Assembly: GCA_022794035.1 (NCBI GenBank)
Contig: JAAWDX010000007.1
Location: forward strand, 186,001-250,000
DNA from: Lachnospiraceae bacterium
GTDB lineage: Bacteria; Bacillota; Clostridia; Lachnospirales; Bianqueaceae
Direction of reading: 5' to 3'
DNA: 64,000 nucleotides
Positions 34,005 through 42,924 of this stretch are shown here, one piece after another. Positions within the stretch are counted from its first letter, which is position 1, and each line of letters opens with the position of its first letter. A program made the position numbers and the translations under genes. The notes under the pieces were generated by a model. That model was given only the letters and a program-made list of their open reading frames with translations. It was not told the origin of the DNA and searched no databases.

Positions 34005-34364
34005 TTATTCAATTACAACCAATACAGCGCCGCTCTCTACGGTAGCGCCCTTTTCTACCTGAACAGAAACAACTTTACCAGCTCTGGGAGCCATAATCTC
34101 ATTTTCCATCTTCATTGCTTCCAGAATCAGAAGCACAGTACCCTCCTGAACAGAATCTCCTGCCGCTACGTTTACACTTAAAATGGTGCCGGGCATGGGG
34201 CTGGTGATCTTCTCTCCGCCGGCCGGTGCCGCTACAGGAGCCGCTGGTGCTGCAGCCGGTGCTGCCGGTGCTGCTGCCTTAGGTGCAAAATCCTCTCCAT
34301 CCTTTAAAGCCTCTAACGTAATTTCATAGTCAGCGCCGTTTACATTTACACGATACTTTTTCAT
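34005..34364 (-). CDS. biotin carrier protein of the decarboxylase
   Basis: A 119-residue biotinyl protein. The N-terminal KKYRVNVNGADYEITLE segment is followed by an Ala/Pro-rich flexible linker (about 29-48) and a biotinyl/lipoyl domain (about 50-119), with Lys85 in EAMKMEN as the expected biotin site. It shuttles CO2 from the alpha to the beta subunit. The Ala-Pro linker is typical for swinging carrier domains of this complex. Confidence 0.93.
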   Translation of the reverse strand: MKKYRVNVNGADYEITLEALKDGEDFAPKAAAPAAPAAAPAAPVAAPAGGEKITSPMPGTILSVNVAAGDSVQEGTVLLILEAMKMENEIMAPRAGKVVSVQVEKGATVESGAVLVVIE

Positions 34365-34390
34365 TTTGCATTCATCCTTTCAATTCTTAA

Positions 34391-34678
34391 CTAGATTCTT
34401 TTAATTGAGTGAATTTGAATTTTCGAAATATCTGTTCCCAGATCTTCCGCAATCGCCGCCGATACGGCAGCTACCAATTCCGGGCGATTCGGGATTTCAG
34501 TCGGGGCAGCCACCGGAGCAGGTGATACTGCCGGAGCAGCTGCAGGCGCCGGCGTATCTTTTGTAATTGCACCAATAATCTTTCCCATCAGCACAACCAA
34601 AATGATGATGCAAATCAAGCCGACAAACACTGTACCCATACCCATAAGAACTACAAACGGTCCTGATAATTCTGGCAT
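34391..34678 (-). CDS. decarboxylase gamma (OadG-type) membrane subunit
   Basis: A 95-residue OadG-like protein. It has one N-terminal membrane span (about 8-33, VVLMGMGTVFVGLICIIILVVLMG), a Pro/Ala linker and a C-terminal cytoplasmic helix (ELVAAVSAAIAEDLGTDISKIQI) which anchors the alpha subunit in known complexes. GGAGG precedes the ATG. It is the first gene of the four-gene operon OadG - biotin carrier - beta - alpha. Confidence 0.9.
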   Translation of the reverse strand: MPELSGPFVVLMGMGTVFVGLICIIILVVLMGKIIGAITKDTPAPAAAPAVSPAPVAAPTEIPNRPELVAAVSAAIAEDLGTDISKIQIHSIKRI

Positions 34679-34721
34679 AAGGAATCCTCCTTTCGTCCAA
34701 AGTTTTATGATAATACCAGAG

Positions 34722-34749
34722 CTGACATTGTCAGAATTTTCTAAAATTC
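34722..34749. promoter_or_regulatory. adjoining palindromes upstream of the oad operon
   Basis: CTGACATTGTCAG (34722-34734) runs straight into GAATTTT-CT-AAAATTC (34734-34749), sharing one base. Both lie 44-71 bases before the OadG start, next to a minus-strand TATTAT. They are plausible operators. I do not recognise the regulator. Confidence 0.4.
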
Positions 34750-34839
34750 TTTCAAAAAGCCAACTCTAACGCATTGTATCAAATTATAAACTATCATACC
34801 ACTTTTTAAAGGAGATTTCAATACGCATTTACACGAATC

Positions 34840-35604
34840 TCATAGTCTTTGAATTTTGCCGCGATGGATGCCTGTCACTCTGGCAAGCTGCTGAATACTG
34901 ATCTCTTCTTCTTTCCTCATTCGTCTTAAAAAATTTCTTAGCTCCTCCTCTTCCAGCTCCGCCAAATCCGCAACTTGCATACTTGCAAGCTCTTGGCCAA
35001 TCAGTTGTTTAGCCTCGTCATCACTGCGCCCATATTTTAAAGGGACTTCTTCTAAAAAACTGTCTTTATTTGTCTCTGCTTCCATATACGCTAAATATCC
35101 GCCGCTAAAATGCAGGCTATCCAGCAGCCGGCGGCTGTCAATAAAGCTGCCGCGCTCCCGATACAGCCGATCGCTGCTCCACAGATACGCCGCCGCTTCC
35201 TTTACCAGCCCCAGCCTCACCGGCTCCTGATGAATATAACGTACCGTCTCTAAGAGCTGCTGCTGCGACTCAATCGGCTCGCTCATATACCGCCCGCGAA
35301 AAAGCTCCCGTCCTGCCGGCCACTGCGGATGCTGTTTGCGGTACCAGTATACATAGCTGACTCCGACCCGGCGCATAAAATTAGAAACATCCTCTCCATT
35401 GGCTTCCTGCAGCACCATATGGGCATGATTCTCCAAAATGCAGTATGCATAAAGCTGCATCCCTGTCTTTTCTTTATACCGCAGCAGCGTTTCCAAATAC
35501 AGCTCCTTATCCTCCTCCAAAGCAAACACGGCCTCCAGCCGCCGGCCCTGCACCACCACGTGATGCATTCCCTGTTCCCGTCTCTGTCTTGCTTCTCTTG
35601 GCAT
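34840..35604 (-). CDS. RAYT-type HUH transposase (Y1_Tnp)
   Basis: A 254-residue REP-associated tyrosine transposase-like protein. The HUH metal motif is ENHAHMVLQ (about 58-66), and the nucleophilic Tyr lies in TVRYIHQEPVRLGL (about 120-133), the family's YxHxNP pattern. A C-terminal helical domain (about 175-254) ends in an HTH-like segment (SIQQLARVTGIHRGKIQRL) that resembles DnaA/XRE-type DNA binding. The start follows GGAGGT by 4-5 bases. Single-copy RAYTs are usually domesticated and move or maintain REP palindromes. No REP pair flanks the gene here. Confidence 0.85.
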   Translation of the reverse strand: MPREARQRREQGMHHVVVQGRRLEAVFALEEDKELYLETLLRYKEKTGMQLYAYCILENHAHMVLQEANGEDVSNFMRRVGVSYVYWYRKQHPQWPAGRELFRGRYMSEPIESQQQLLETVRYIHQEPVRLGLVKEAAAYLWSSDRLYRERGSFIDSRRLLDSLHFSGGYLAYMEAETNKDSFLEEVPLKYGRSDDEAKQLIGQELASMQVADLAELEEEELRNFLRRMRKEEEISIQQLARVTGIHRGKIQRL

Positions 35605-35689
35605 CTTGACCTCCGCCATTTATGCGCATAGCGCAAAAGATGCCCTTATTATAAAAAATGATCAGACGGCTTACCAGAACCTCATATGT

Positions 35690-35738
35690 AAAAAGATGTC
35701 GGAATTTGACATATTCCATCAAATTCCGACATTTTTTA
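35690..35738 (-). terminator. rho-independent terminator after ftsY
   Basis: A 14-bp stem (ATGTCGGAATTTGA and complement) followed on the minus strand by CTTTTTA lies directly past the ftsY stop codon. A T-run on the plus strand side could also stop opposing transcripts. Confidence 0.8.
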
Positions 35739-36656
35739 ATTTTCTTCTACTGCAAAAAGCGCTTCTGCAAATTCGCGTGCATCAAAGGGACGCAGATCCT
35801 CGATCCCCTCTCCTACGCCTACGTATTTAACCGGAATCCCCAGTTCATTCATAATTCCGATCACAACGCCGCCCTTAGCCGTTCCGTCCAGCTTTGTGAG
35901 AACGATTCCGGTAATAGGCGCTACCTCTGCAAACAGCTTGGCCTGACTAAGCGCATTTTGCCCTGTGGCGGCATCCAGCACCAATAAAACCTCTCGATGG
36001 GCCGTCGGAAATTCTCTTTCCAGAATACGCCCAAGCTTGCGCAGCTCTTCCATCAAATTTTTCTTATTGTGCAGCCGACCGGCCGTATCGCAGATGAGTA
36101 CATCCGCCCATCTGGCATGCGTGATGTCTGCAGCATCATACACCACAGCCCCTGGATCGGAGCCCTCGGCATGGCAGACAATCTCTACGCCTGCACGATC
36201 TGCCCATACCTTGAGCTGATCAATGGCAGCCGCCCTGAAGGTATCTGCCGCCGCCAAGATCACATGGTGTCCATCCTGCTTTAGCTGATATGCCATTTTG
36301 CCAATACTCGTAGTCTTGCCGGCTCCATTGACGCCGATCACCAAGATGACATTGGTCATTCCCTTTACCACGATGTCGGGATTTGCAGTTTCTAAAATCC
36401 GGCAGATCTCATCCTTAAACAGCTCATAGACCTCTTCTGTTTTTTGCAGGCGCTGCTCCTTTGCCTTTTTTCTTATGTTATCCACCACCTGAACTGCCGT
36501 TTCCATCCCCATATCTGCCAGAATCAGAGATTCTTCCAGTTCCTCATAGAAATCCTCATCAATTTCTTCATAGGATCCAAATACAGTTTCAATATTGCTG
36601 ATCAGACTGCTGCGCGTCTTCTCCAAGCCCTTTTTTAATGCACTAAATAACCCCAT
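35736..36656 (-). CDS. ftsY: signal recognition particle receptor FtsY
   Basis: SRP receptor GTPase (306 residues) that docks ribosome-SRP complexes at the membrane. It has an N-terminal helical N domain (FSALKKGLEKTRSSLISNIETVFG) and a G domain with G1 GVNGAGKTTSIGKMA (about 110-124), DTFRAAAIDQL, DTAGR (G3), and TKLDGTAKGG (G4). The acidic A domain is absent, as in many Firmicutes. The start MGLFSAL follows GGGAGA; the longer frame would overlap smc. It is the last gene of the plsX-acpP-rnc-smc-ftsY group. Confidence 0.95.
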   Translation of the reverse strand: MGLFSALKKGLEKTRSSLISNIETVFGSYEEIDEDFYEELEESLILADMGMETAVQVVDNIRKKAKEQRLQKTEEVYELFKDEICRILETANPDIVVKGMTNVILVIGVNGAGKTTSIGKMAYQLKQDGHHVILAAADTFRAAAIDQLKVWADRAGVEIVCHAEGSDPGAVVYDAADITHARWADVLICDTAGRLHNKKNLMEELRKLGRILEREFPTAHREVLLVLDAATGQNALSQAKLFAEVAPITGIVLTKLDGTAKGGVVIGIMNELGIPVKYVGVGEGIEDLRPFDAREFAEALFAVEEN

Positions 36657-36669
36657 TGCCTTCTCCCTT

Positions 36670-39600
36670 CTAGGCCTGCGCCTCTGCAAATTGAACAGAT
36701 ATACACTTCGATACGCCTTTTTCCTCCATCGTCACTCCATACATGGTATCTGCTGCTTCCATCGTTCCTTTGCGGTGTGTAATGATAATAAACTGTGTAT
36801 GCTCGCACATCTCTTTTAAATAATCAGCATACCGCCCTACATTGGCATCATCCAGCGCAGCCTCGATCTCATCCAAAATGCAAAATGGCGCCGGATTTAG
36901 CTGATGGATTGCAAACAAAAGGGAAATGGCTGTAAGAGCCCTCTCGCCGCCGGAGAGCAGCATCATGCTCTGCAGCTTCTTTCCGGGAGGCTGTGCAATG
37001 ATCTCGATGCCGGCTTCCAGCGCATTTTCTCCTTCTCCCAGCCGCAGAATGCCCTGTCCGCCGCCAAACAATTTCTGAAATACCTCATTAAAGGTTTTGG
37101 CAATCGCAGAAAAGCCTTTAATAAACTGTTCCTCCATCTTTTGCGTCAGCTGCTCGATTACCTCGCGCAGACTCGCCTCTGACTGTGCAATATCGTCTCT
37201 TTGCTGATTTAAAAATGTGCATCGTTCTCGCAGCGCCAACAGCTCCTCGATCGCATCCACATTGACGTTCCCTAACCGCCGGATGGCTTCCTTTAGCTGT
37301 GAAACCCGTTTTTTCATTGCCGTCTGGCTTCCCAGATCCTGCTGACCATTTTTTTCACTCAGCGCTTTTGCCGCGCCATAGGTTAGCTCGTATTCTTCCC
37401 ATATACGATCCTGCAGATCATTAAGATCCTTTTTCGCTCTAGCAGCCTGATTCTCTAAACGAACCTGTTCTTTTTCTAGAGCGCTGAAGCTTCGCAGTGT
37501 CTCTTCTGCCTCTTTAATGCTCTCATCCCGGCGCCGATCCTTTTCCGCTCTTTGCGCTTCCAGCTGCTTCATTTGCGCTGCTTTCTCTTCAATCTCTTTT
37601 TCCAGCTGCGTCTGCTGCTGCTCAATCTGATCAATCTGTTTGTGAGCTGCCTCTACCTGTTCTCTGCGCTGCTGGCTGTCCTCCAGAATCGCATCGGCCT
37701 CCTGCGCCAGATTCTCGATTTCCTGTGACTCCCAGTCCACTGTTCGCTGCATAAACTGCTGCTGCTGCCTAAGTCCTGCCAGCGCAATTTTCTTTTGAGA
37801 TAGCTCGCCCTTTTCAGCCTCAATTTGAGCGCTGAGCACTTCTACGGCATGCTGTGCTGTTTCTGCCTCCTGCCTTAGCTGCTCTTGGCTTTCCTCAAGC
37901 TCCGTCAGCTGTTTGCGGCTCTGCCGCTCTTGTTTTTCATGCTGCTCCTTGGAGATCGTTAGCTCTTTTCTGCTTTGCTCTGTCTCTTCCATTTGCGCCT
38001 GCATATGCTGCAAAATGAAGGATAATTGCTGCAGCCTCTGCTCCCCCTGCATGCGGTTTTGCTCTGCAGCCTGTCTTTCATTTTGTTTTTTCTCTAGTTT
38101 AAGACTCATATTCTGGCGCTGCTCTGACAAGGCCGAAACCTCTGCCTGCAGTACTCTGCCTTCTTCTCTTTTCGCAGTTAACTGCTGCTGCAGGCGCTTA
38201 ATCTCGTCCTTTCGGCTTAGGATACCGCCGGCTTTTGCCGTTGTACTGCCACCTGTAATCGAGCCTCCAATATTAAAGATATCCCCTTTTAGCGTAACAA
38301 CGCGCACTGCATTTCCATACCGGCGCGATACCTGAGAAGCGCTTTCAAAGTCTTCCGCTACCACGACATTACTGAGCTGCCGGGAAATAATCTTTTGATA
38401 GACTGGGGCGTACTCTACCAGCTCGTGGGCAAAGCCGCACACTCCTTTCATCGCTTTGATCACGCTTTCATTTTGGATGGGGCTGCGCGCTGTTACGCTA
38501 TCGAGCGGCAAAAATGTAGCTCTTCCCCGCTTGGTGCTGCGCAGCATTTCAATCAGCTCTTTTGCAGCCTTCGTATCCTGCACAATAATATTTTGAATGG
38601 CAGCTCCCAATGCAATTTCAATTGCCAGCGTATATTCTCCCGGCACCTGCAGAATATCTGCTACTGTACCATGTACCGTCTGATATCGGTTTGGATCTTG
38701 TTTTTTTAGCTGCATAACAGCCTTTACGCTGCCGCTGAAGCCTTCATAATCGCTCTCCATATCCTGCAGCCATTTCATACGCCCTTGGAGTTCTCTCATC
38801 TGCAGAATCAGACTTTCCTGCTGCTTCTGCTTTTCGCGGATTGTCTGGCGCATCTGCTCGGTCTGTGTGCTTAGCTCCTGCTCTTCCTGCAGTGCCCTCG
38901 CTGCAGCCTGCACTGCTTCCTCCTGCTTTTTGCGCTCATCCTCTATTTGCCGGTTCTGTTCCTGCATTTGCTGGCTTAGTTCAGCGCCTTTATGGTCTAT
39001 TTGCTCCTGCTGTGAGAGGTCCTGTTCCAAAACAAGGGCATGACGCTCTGCCTGCGCGCGCAGCATACTGAGCTCCTGCTCTAAAGATGACACGCGGTTT
39101 TTAACCTCGTCATAAGCACTTGTGAGCTGCTGCTGCTCCTCTTCCTTTTTGCCCAAAAGCTCTAAAAAGGCCTTCTGCTCGTTCTCCTCCTTGGCTGTCT
39201 GCGCTTCCAGCTGCTGCAGCTTTATCTCTTCTTTTTTTACTGTTTCAATGCGGCTGCTCATACGCTGCTTAACATCCTCTAACCGCTGCTGCAGTGAATC
39301 AATTTCCTTTTCATTGCCTTCTGCCTGCTGCAGCATCACGCGCTTGTCGCCCTCATTGCTTTCCTTTTGCAGCCGAAGCTGATTATGCTCCTCATAAAGC
39401 ACTGTCAAGCCTTTGCGCGCTTCATCTGCTTCCTTGGCGTACTGCTCAGAGCGCTCCTTCGCCTGCTGCTGATCCTTTCTAGATCCTTCAATCTGTTCGC
39501 TCAGCTCCTCCAGCAGCCTGCTGACCCGCTCATACTGCCCTTGCAGCTCCTGATATTCTCCCAAAAAGGAAGCCACCTCGTAGGTTTTCAGCTCCTCTTT

Positions 39601-40254
39601 TAGACTCAGGTATGTCTCAGCTGTTTCGGCCTGTTTCTCCAAGGGCTCCAGTCTTGAGGTCAGCTCCTCCAGAATATCCTGTACGCGGCTCAGATTATCC
39701 GCTTCCTCCGCTAACTGCTTCTCTGCCTGTTCTTTTCTGCTTTTATATTTCACAATACCGGCAGCTTCTTCAAAAATCATCCGCCGGTCCTGAGGCTTGC
39801 TGCTTAAAAGCTGATCAATCTGTCCCTGCCCGATGACGCTGTAGCCATCTTTGCCGATTCCCGTATCCATCAGCATTTCCTGCACATCCCTAAGCCGGCA
39901 GCGCCCGCCGTTGATCGTATATTCACTCTCTCCTGAGCGGTATACGCGGCGGCTGATGGCCACTTCATTGAAATCAACGGCCATTTTTTTATCATGATTA
40001 TCTAATACCAGCGTCACCTGCGCAAAATTAACGGGCTTTCTGCGCTCTGTTCCGGCAAAGATAACATCCTCCATTTTGGCGCCGCGCAGTGTTTTAGCGC
40101 TCTGTTCTCCCAATACCCAGCGCACAGCATCTGATATATTACTCTTTCCGCTTCCATTAGGGCCCACAATGGCAGTAATTCCCTTTCCAAACTCTACCTG
40201 AATTTTTTCCGGAAAGGACTTAAAGCCCATGATCTCTACACGTTTTAATTCCAT
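36670..40254 (-). CDS. smc: chromosome segregation protein Smc
   Basis: Condensin ATPase of 1194 residues. The head is formed by the N-terminal Walker A GPNGSGKSNISDAVRWVLGE (about 32-51) and the C-terminal signature LLSGGERALTAISLLFA plus Walker B CILDEIEAALDDANV (about 1095-1140). Two long coiled coils (about 170-500 and 680-1030, Glu/Gln-rich heptads) flank a hinge domain (about 515-665, with GDIFNIGGSITGGS). The length fits bacterial SMC. It sits between rnc and ftsY in the order common to Firmicutes. ScpA/ScpB are not in the window. Confidence 0.97.
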   Translation of the reverse strand: MELKRVEIMGFKSFPEKIQVEFGKGITAIVGPNGSGKSNISDAVRWVLGEQSAKTLRGAKMEDVIFAGTERRKPVNFAQVTLVLDNHDKKMAVDFNEVAISRRVYRSGESEYTINGGRCRLRDVQEMLMDTGIGKDGYSVIGQGQIDQLLSSKPQDRRMIFEEAAGIVKYKSRKEQAEKQLAEEADNLSRVQDILEELTSRLEPLEKQAETAETYLSLKEELKTYEVASFLGEYQELQGQYERVSRLLEELSEQIEGSRKDQQQAKERSEQYAKEADEARKGLTVLYEEHNQLRLQKESNEGDKRVMLQQAEGNEKEIDSLQQRLEDVKQRMSSRIETVKKEEIKLQQLEAQTAKEENEQKAFLELLGKKEEEQQQLTSAYDEVKNRVSSLEQELSMLRAQAERHALVLEQDLSQQEQIDHKGAELSQQMQEQNRQIEDERKKQEEAVQAAARALQEEQELSTQTEQMRQTIREKQKQQESLILQMRELQGRMKWLQDMESDYEGFSGSVKAVMQLKKQDPNRYQTVHGTVADILQVPGEYTLAIEIALGAAIQNIIVQDTKAAKELIEMLRSTKRGRATFLPLDSVTARSPIQNESVIKAMKGVCGFAHELVEYAPVYQKIISRQLSNVVVAEDFESASQVSRRYGNAVRVVTLKGDIFNIGGSITGGSTTAKAGGILSRKDEIKRLQQQLTAKREEGRVLQAEVSALSEQRQNMSLKLEKKQNERQAAEQNRMQGEQRLQQLSFILQHMQAQMEETEQSRKELTISKEQHEKQERQSRKQLTELEESQEQLRQEAETAQHAVEVLSAQIEAEKGELSQKKIALAGLRQQQQFMQRTVDWESQEIENLAQEADAILEDSQQRREQVEAAHKQIDQIEQQQTQLEKEIEEKAAQMKQLEAQRAEKDRRRDESIKEAEETLRSFSALEKEQVRLENQAARAKKDLNDLQDRIWEEYELTYGAAKALSEKNGQQDLGSQTAMKKRVSQLKEAIRRLGNVNVDAIEELLALRERCTFLNQQRDDIAQSEASLREVIEQLTQKMEEQFIKGFSAIAKTFNEVFQKLFGGGQGILRLGEGENALEAGIEIIAQPPGKKLQSMMLLSGGERALTAISLLFAIHQLNPAPFCILDEIEAALDDANVGRYADYLKEMCEHTQFIIITHRKGTMEAADTMYGVTMEEKGVSKCISVQFAEAQA

Positions 40255-40275
40255 TCTATTTTCAGACCGTCTCCT

Positions 40276-40971
40276 TTAAGATTTCCACATGGCCAGCGCC
40301 TTCTCAGCCGCCCGCTGCGCCGCTTCCTTTTTGCTCTTTCCTTCTCCCTGGCAGATCGGCCTGCCTTCAAGCCATAACTCGCTGACAAAGGTTCTGTCAT
40401 GCGGCGGTCCTTCCTCTGCAATCACACGGTAGGTCGGTTTTTCTTTTCCTTTTCCTTGCAAAAGCTCCTGCAGCGTTGACTTAAAATCAAACTGGCGTTC
40501 ATCGGGTATTTCTTCCAGCCTGCTGTATAAAATCCGTTCAATCAGCGCCCTCGCTTCCTCCATACCGCCGTCCAGATATACGGCTCCGATGACAGCCTCC
40601 ACCACGTCGCACAAAATAGAAGGCCGCTCGCGTCCGCCTGTTTTTTCTTCTCCATAATTCATCACGATAAATTCACCAAAAGAAAGTGTTTTGGCTATGT
40701 AAGACAAAGAAGCCTCGCATACGATTTTCGCTCTAGTCTTGGTCAATTTACCTTCCGGCCAGTCATATTTTTCAAATAGCATCTGAGAGGTGCATAGCTC
40801 CAGCACTGCATCTCCTAAAAATTCAAGCCGCTCATAATCCGGCGTCTTTTTTTGTTCCCGGCTATAAGAAGAATGTGTCAGCGCCTGACGAAGCCATCGG
40901 CGCTGACGAAAAGAATAAGCGATAATATGTTCAAATTCTGTCAACCGCTCATCTGAAATCATCTGTCTCAC
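40276..40971 (-). CDS. rnc: ribonuclease III
   Basis: Double-strand-specific RNase (231 residues) for rRNA and mRNA processing. The catalytic domain holds YERLEFLGDAVLEL (about 44-57) with the metal-binding acidic residues. A dsRNA-binding domain covers about 160-228 and ends GKSKKEAAQRAAEKAL. The start is GTG, six bases after GGAGG. It is co-transcribed with acpP upstream (18-base gap) and smc downstream. Confidence 0.96.
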   Translation of the reverse strand: MRQMISDERLTEFEHIIAYSFRQRRWLRQALTHSSYSREQKKTPDYERLEFLGDAVLELCTSQMLFEKYDWPEGKLTKTRAKIVCEASLSYIAKTLSFGEFIVMNYGEEKTGGRERPSILCDVVEAVIGAVYLDGGMEEARALIERILYSRLEEIPDERQFDFKSTLQELLQGKGKEKPTYRVIAEEGPPHDRTFVSELWLEGRPICQGEGKSKKEAAQRAAEKALAMWKS

Positions 40972-40989
40972 ACGTCTCCTCCTCTTTCA

Positions 40990-41223
40990 TCACCATTCAG
41001 ACAAACTTTTTAAAATATCCTCTACCGTTTTGATTTGCCGAATATCCTCCGGGTCATATTCTACATTGAACTCAACCTCACAGGCCATCAGCACCTGCAA
41101 AATAGAAGTGCTGTCCATTTCCAGATCCTCTTCCAGAGACATCTCTTCTGTAATGTCTTCCGGATTGATCTCCATCTCCTCTGCAATAATCTGGCGAACA
41201 ATACTTAGCTCGTCTGTGCTCAT
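40990..41223 (-). CDS. acpP: acyl carrier protein
   Basis: A 77-residue acidic four-helix carrier for fatty acid synthesis. The phosphopantetheine attachment site is Ser38 in DLEMDSTSIL, where the usual pattern is DLGADSLD. The strongly acidic composition and length are typical. It lies between plsX and rnc, 14 bases after plsX. Since the DSL of standard AcpP is DST here, a role as a specialised carrier is possible, but the context favours the housekeeping one. Confidence 0.93.
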   Translation of the reverse strand: MSTDELSIVRQIIAEEMEINPEDITEEMSLEEDLEMDSTSILQVLMACEVEFNVEYDPEDIRQIKTVEDILKSLSEW

Positions 41224-41237
41224 ACTTTCCTCCTGTT

Positions 41238-42266
41238 TTAAACGCCTTCGCGTGATTTGGACTCTTTTTTCAGCTTAGCCCTGATTTCATCATTCACACC
41301 GGAATCAATAAAGGTAAGGCACTGCCGTATGGCATTGGCAATCGCTACATCGTTAGAGTTGCCGTGCGCCTTGATCACAGCGCCATCAACTCCCAGCATG
41401 GGCGTGCCTCCCACCGCTCTCGGATCCAGATCATTTTTCAATTTAAGCAGTGCCGGCTTAATCAGCAGCGCTCCGAGCTTGGTACGCAGACTGGAATAAA
41501 GCTCTTTTTTCATTTTCTTCAAAATAAAGCTTACGACCCCTTCGGTATTTTTCAGCAGTACGTTGCCGGCAAACCCATCGGTAACAACAATATGCACATC
41601 GCCGCTCATGACCTCGCGCGCCTCTACATTGCCGATAAAATTCATGTCCTCTTCCTGCCTCAGCAGCTCGTACACTTCCTTCACCAGCGCATTTCCCTTT
41701 CCCGGTTCTACGCCCACATTTAAAAGGCCCACCTTAGGCTGCGCAACGCCGTATTGCTTGCGAAAATAAATCTGACACATCCTGGCAAACTGCACCAGAT
41801 ACCCAGGCTTGCTATCCATATTCGCGCCTACATCCAGCACCAGAGTCGGAAGCTCCCCTGTTGGCAGCGCCACTGTCAGCGCCGGCCGCTGCACGCCCGC
41901 AATCCTGCCGACCAAAAGCGTGGCGCCCGAAAGAACGGCCCCTGTATTACCTGCCGAAACAAAACCGTCCACTTCCTGCTGCTTGAGCATTTTCAGCGCA
42001 ACCACCATCGAAGAATCCTTTTTCTTTCGGATCGCTTCCACTGGTGAATGCTCTTCATTTTCTACCACCTCTGTCGTCGGGTGAATCATAAGCCGCTGCG
42101 AATCATACTGTTTTCCGGCCAACTCCTTTTGGATAGCTTCTTCATTTCCCGTGAGTACAATCGATAGCTCCGGACACTGAGACAGCGCCAAAAGAGCGCC
42201 TCCGACCGGCGCCTGCGGCGCATAATCGCCGCCCATAGCATCGACTACGATTTTATAGTTTGTCAA
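41238..42266 (-). CDS. plsX: phosphate acyltransferase PlsX
   Basis: Makes acyl-phosphate from acyl-ACP for phospholipid synthesis. The 342-residue protein has the family start VVDAMGGDYAP (about 7-17), ALPTGELPTLVLDVGANMD (about 129-147) and VTDGFAGNVLLKNTEGV (about 229-245). The start is TTG, preceded by GGGAGGAAGGGAAA. It is the first gene of the plsX-acpP-rnc-smc-ftsY cluster. DegV/FakB proteins elsewhere in the window feed the same acyl-phosphate pool. Confidence 0.96.
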   Translation of the reverse strand: MTNYKIVVDAMGGDYAPQAPVGGALLALSQCPELSIVLTGNEEAIQKELAGKQYDSQRLMIHPTTEVVENEEHSPVEAIRKKKDSSMVVALKMLKQQEVDGFVSAGNTGAVLSGATLLVGRIAGVQRPALTVALPTGELPTLVLDVGANMDSKPGYLVQFARMCQIYFRKQYGVAQPKVGLLNVGVEPGKGNALVKEVYELLRQEEDMNFIGNVEAREVMSGDVHIVVTDGFAGNVLLKNTEGVVSFILKKMKKELYSSLRTKLGALLIKPALLKLKNDLDPRAVGGTPMLGVDGAVIKAHGNSNDVAIANAIRQCLTFIDSGVNDEIRAKLKKESKSREGV

Positions 42267-42372
42267 TTTCCCTTCCTCCCTCGCTGCCGTAGATTTCTCC
42301 GGCGCATACTATACTAAATTTCCGGCCTTTTGACAAGTAGTTTTCTTACCCTGCTTCCAAATTTCTGCCGGT

Positions 42373-42924
42373 TCATACAAATGTTTCACCTTTAGCCTTC
42401 ATTTTACCATATTTCAGGGCTGCTGCCAAATAGTTTAAAACCGCTCCCTCCGTCTCCGGAATCATCAGCTCTCGCTGAAATGCCTGATAAGGGACCGATG
42501 CGCGTCCGGTCTCTTCTCTATGTTCATAATACGCCGCCAGCGTTTCCACCGGCAGCAGATAATATTCATGGTATACCGTAAAATGTACCAGCAGAAAGGC
42601 CAAGCCTCCCTGCTTATCAAAATCCTTCATAAAGGCCACCTGATGTGGATGAATATTAGAAAATGGCAGGCTCTTTTTGCCGCACTCCTTGGCGTCAAAG
42701 CAAATCGGAATACTCCCCATCACGCCAATATAATCCACCGTACTTTTCTGCTCAAAATAGGCCAGTTTGATCACGCGTTTTTCCTGATCAATCTCAATCG
42801 GCTTAATCGGCGTTGGGATCTTCTGGATCAGAGCCAACCCCTCTTTGCGATACGCCTCATTGGTCATGTTCAGCAGCTCCTCAAATGCGCTGCCTCTGAG
42901 TCCTCTGCTTTTCCAGTAGCTCAT
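42373..42924 (-). CDS. recU: Holliday junction resolvase RecU
   Basis: A 183-residue RecU nuclease. It has the restriction-endonuclease-like core STVDYIGVMGSIPICFDAKECGKKSLPF (about 61-88) with the Asp/Asp-x-Lys-Glu catalytic set, and the conserved IHPHQVAFMKDFDKQGGLAFLLVHF (about 91-115). Its start overlaps the stop of the solute-binding lipoprotein gene by 4 bases. RecU is usually beside a penicillin-binding protein gene in Bacillus; that partner is absent here. Confidence 0.92.
   Translation of the reverse strand: MSYWKSRGLRGSAFEELLNMTNEAYRKEGLALIQKIPTPIKPIEIDQEKRVIKLAYFEQKSTVDYIGVMGSIPICFDAKECGKKSLPFSNIHPHQVAFMKDFDKQGGLAFLLVHFTVYHEYYLLPVETLAAYYEHREETGRASVPYQAFQRELMIPETEGAVLNYLAAALKYGKMKAKGETFV

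Noticed and set aside
40990..41223. Acyl carrier protein of a secondary-metabolite pathway
   Set aside because: The Ser site motif is slightly unusual, but position between plsX and rnc is that of the housekeeping gene and no synthase genes are near.
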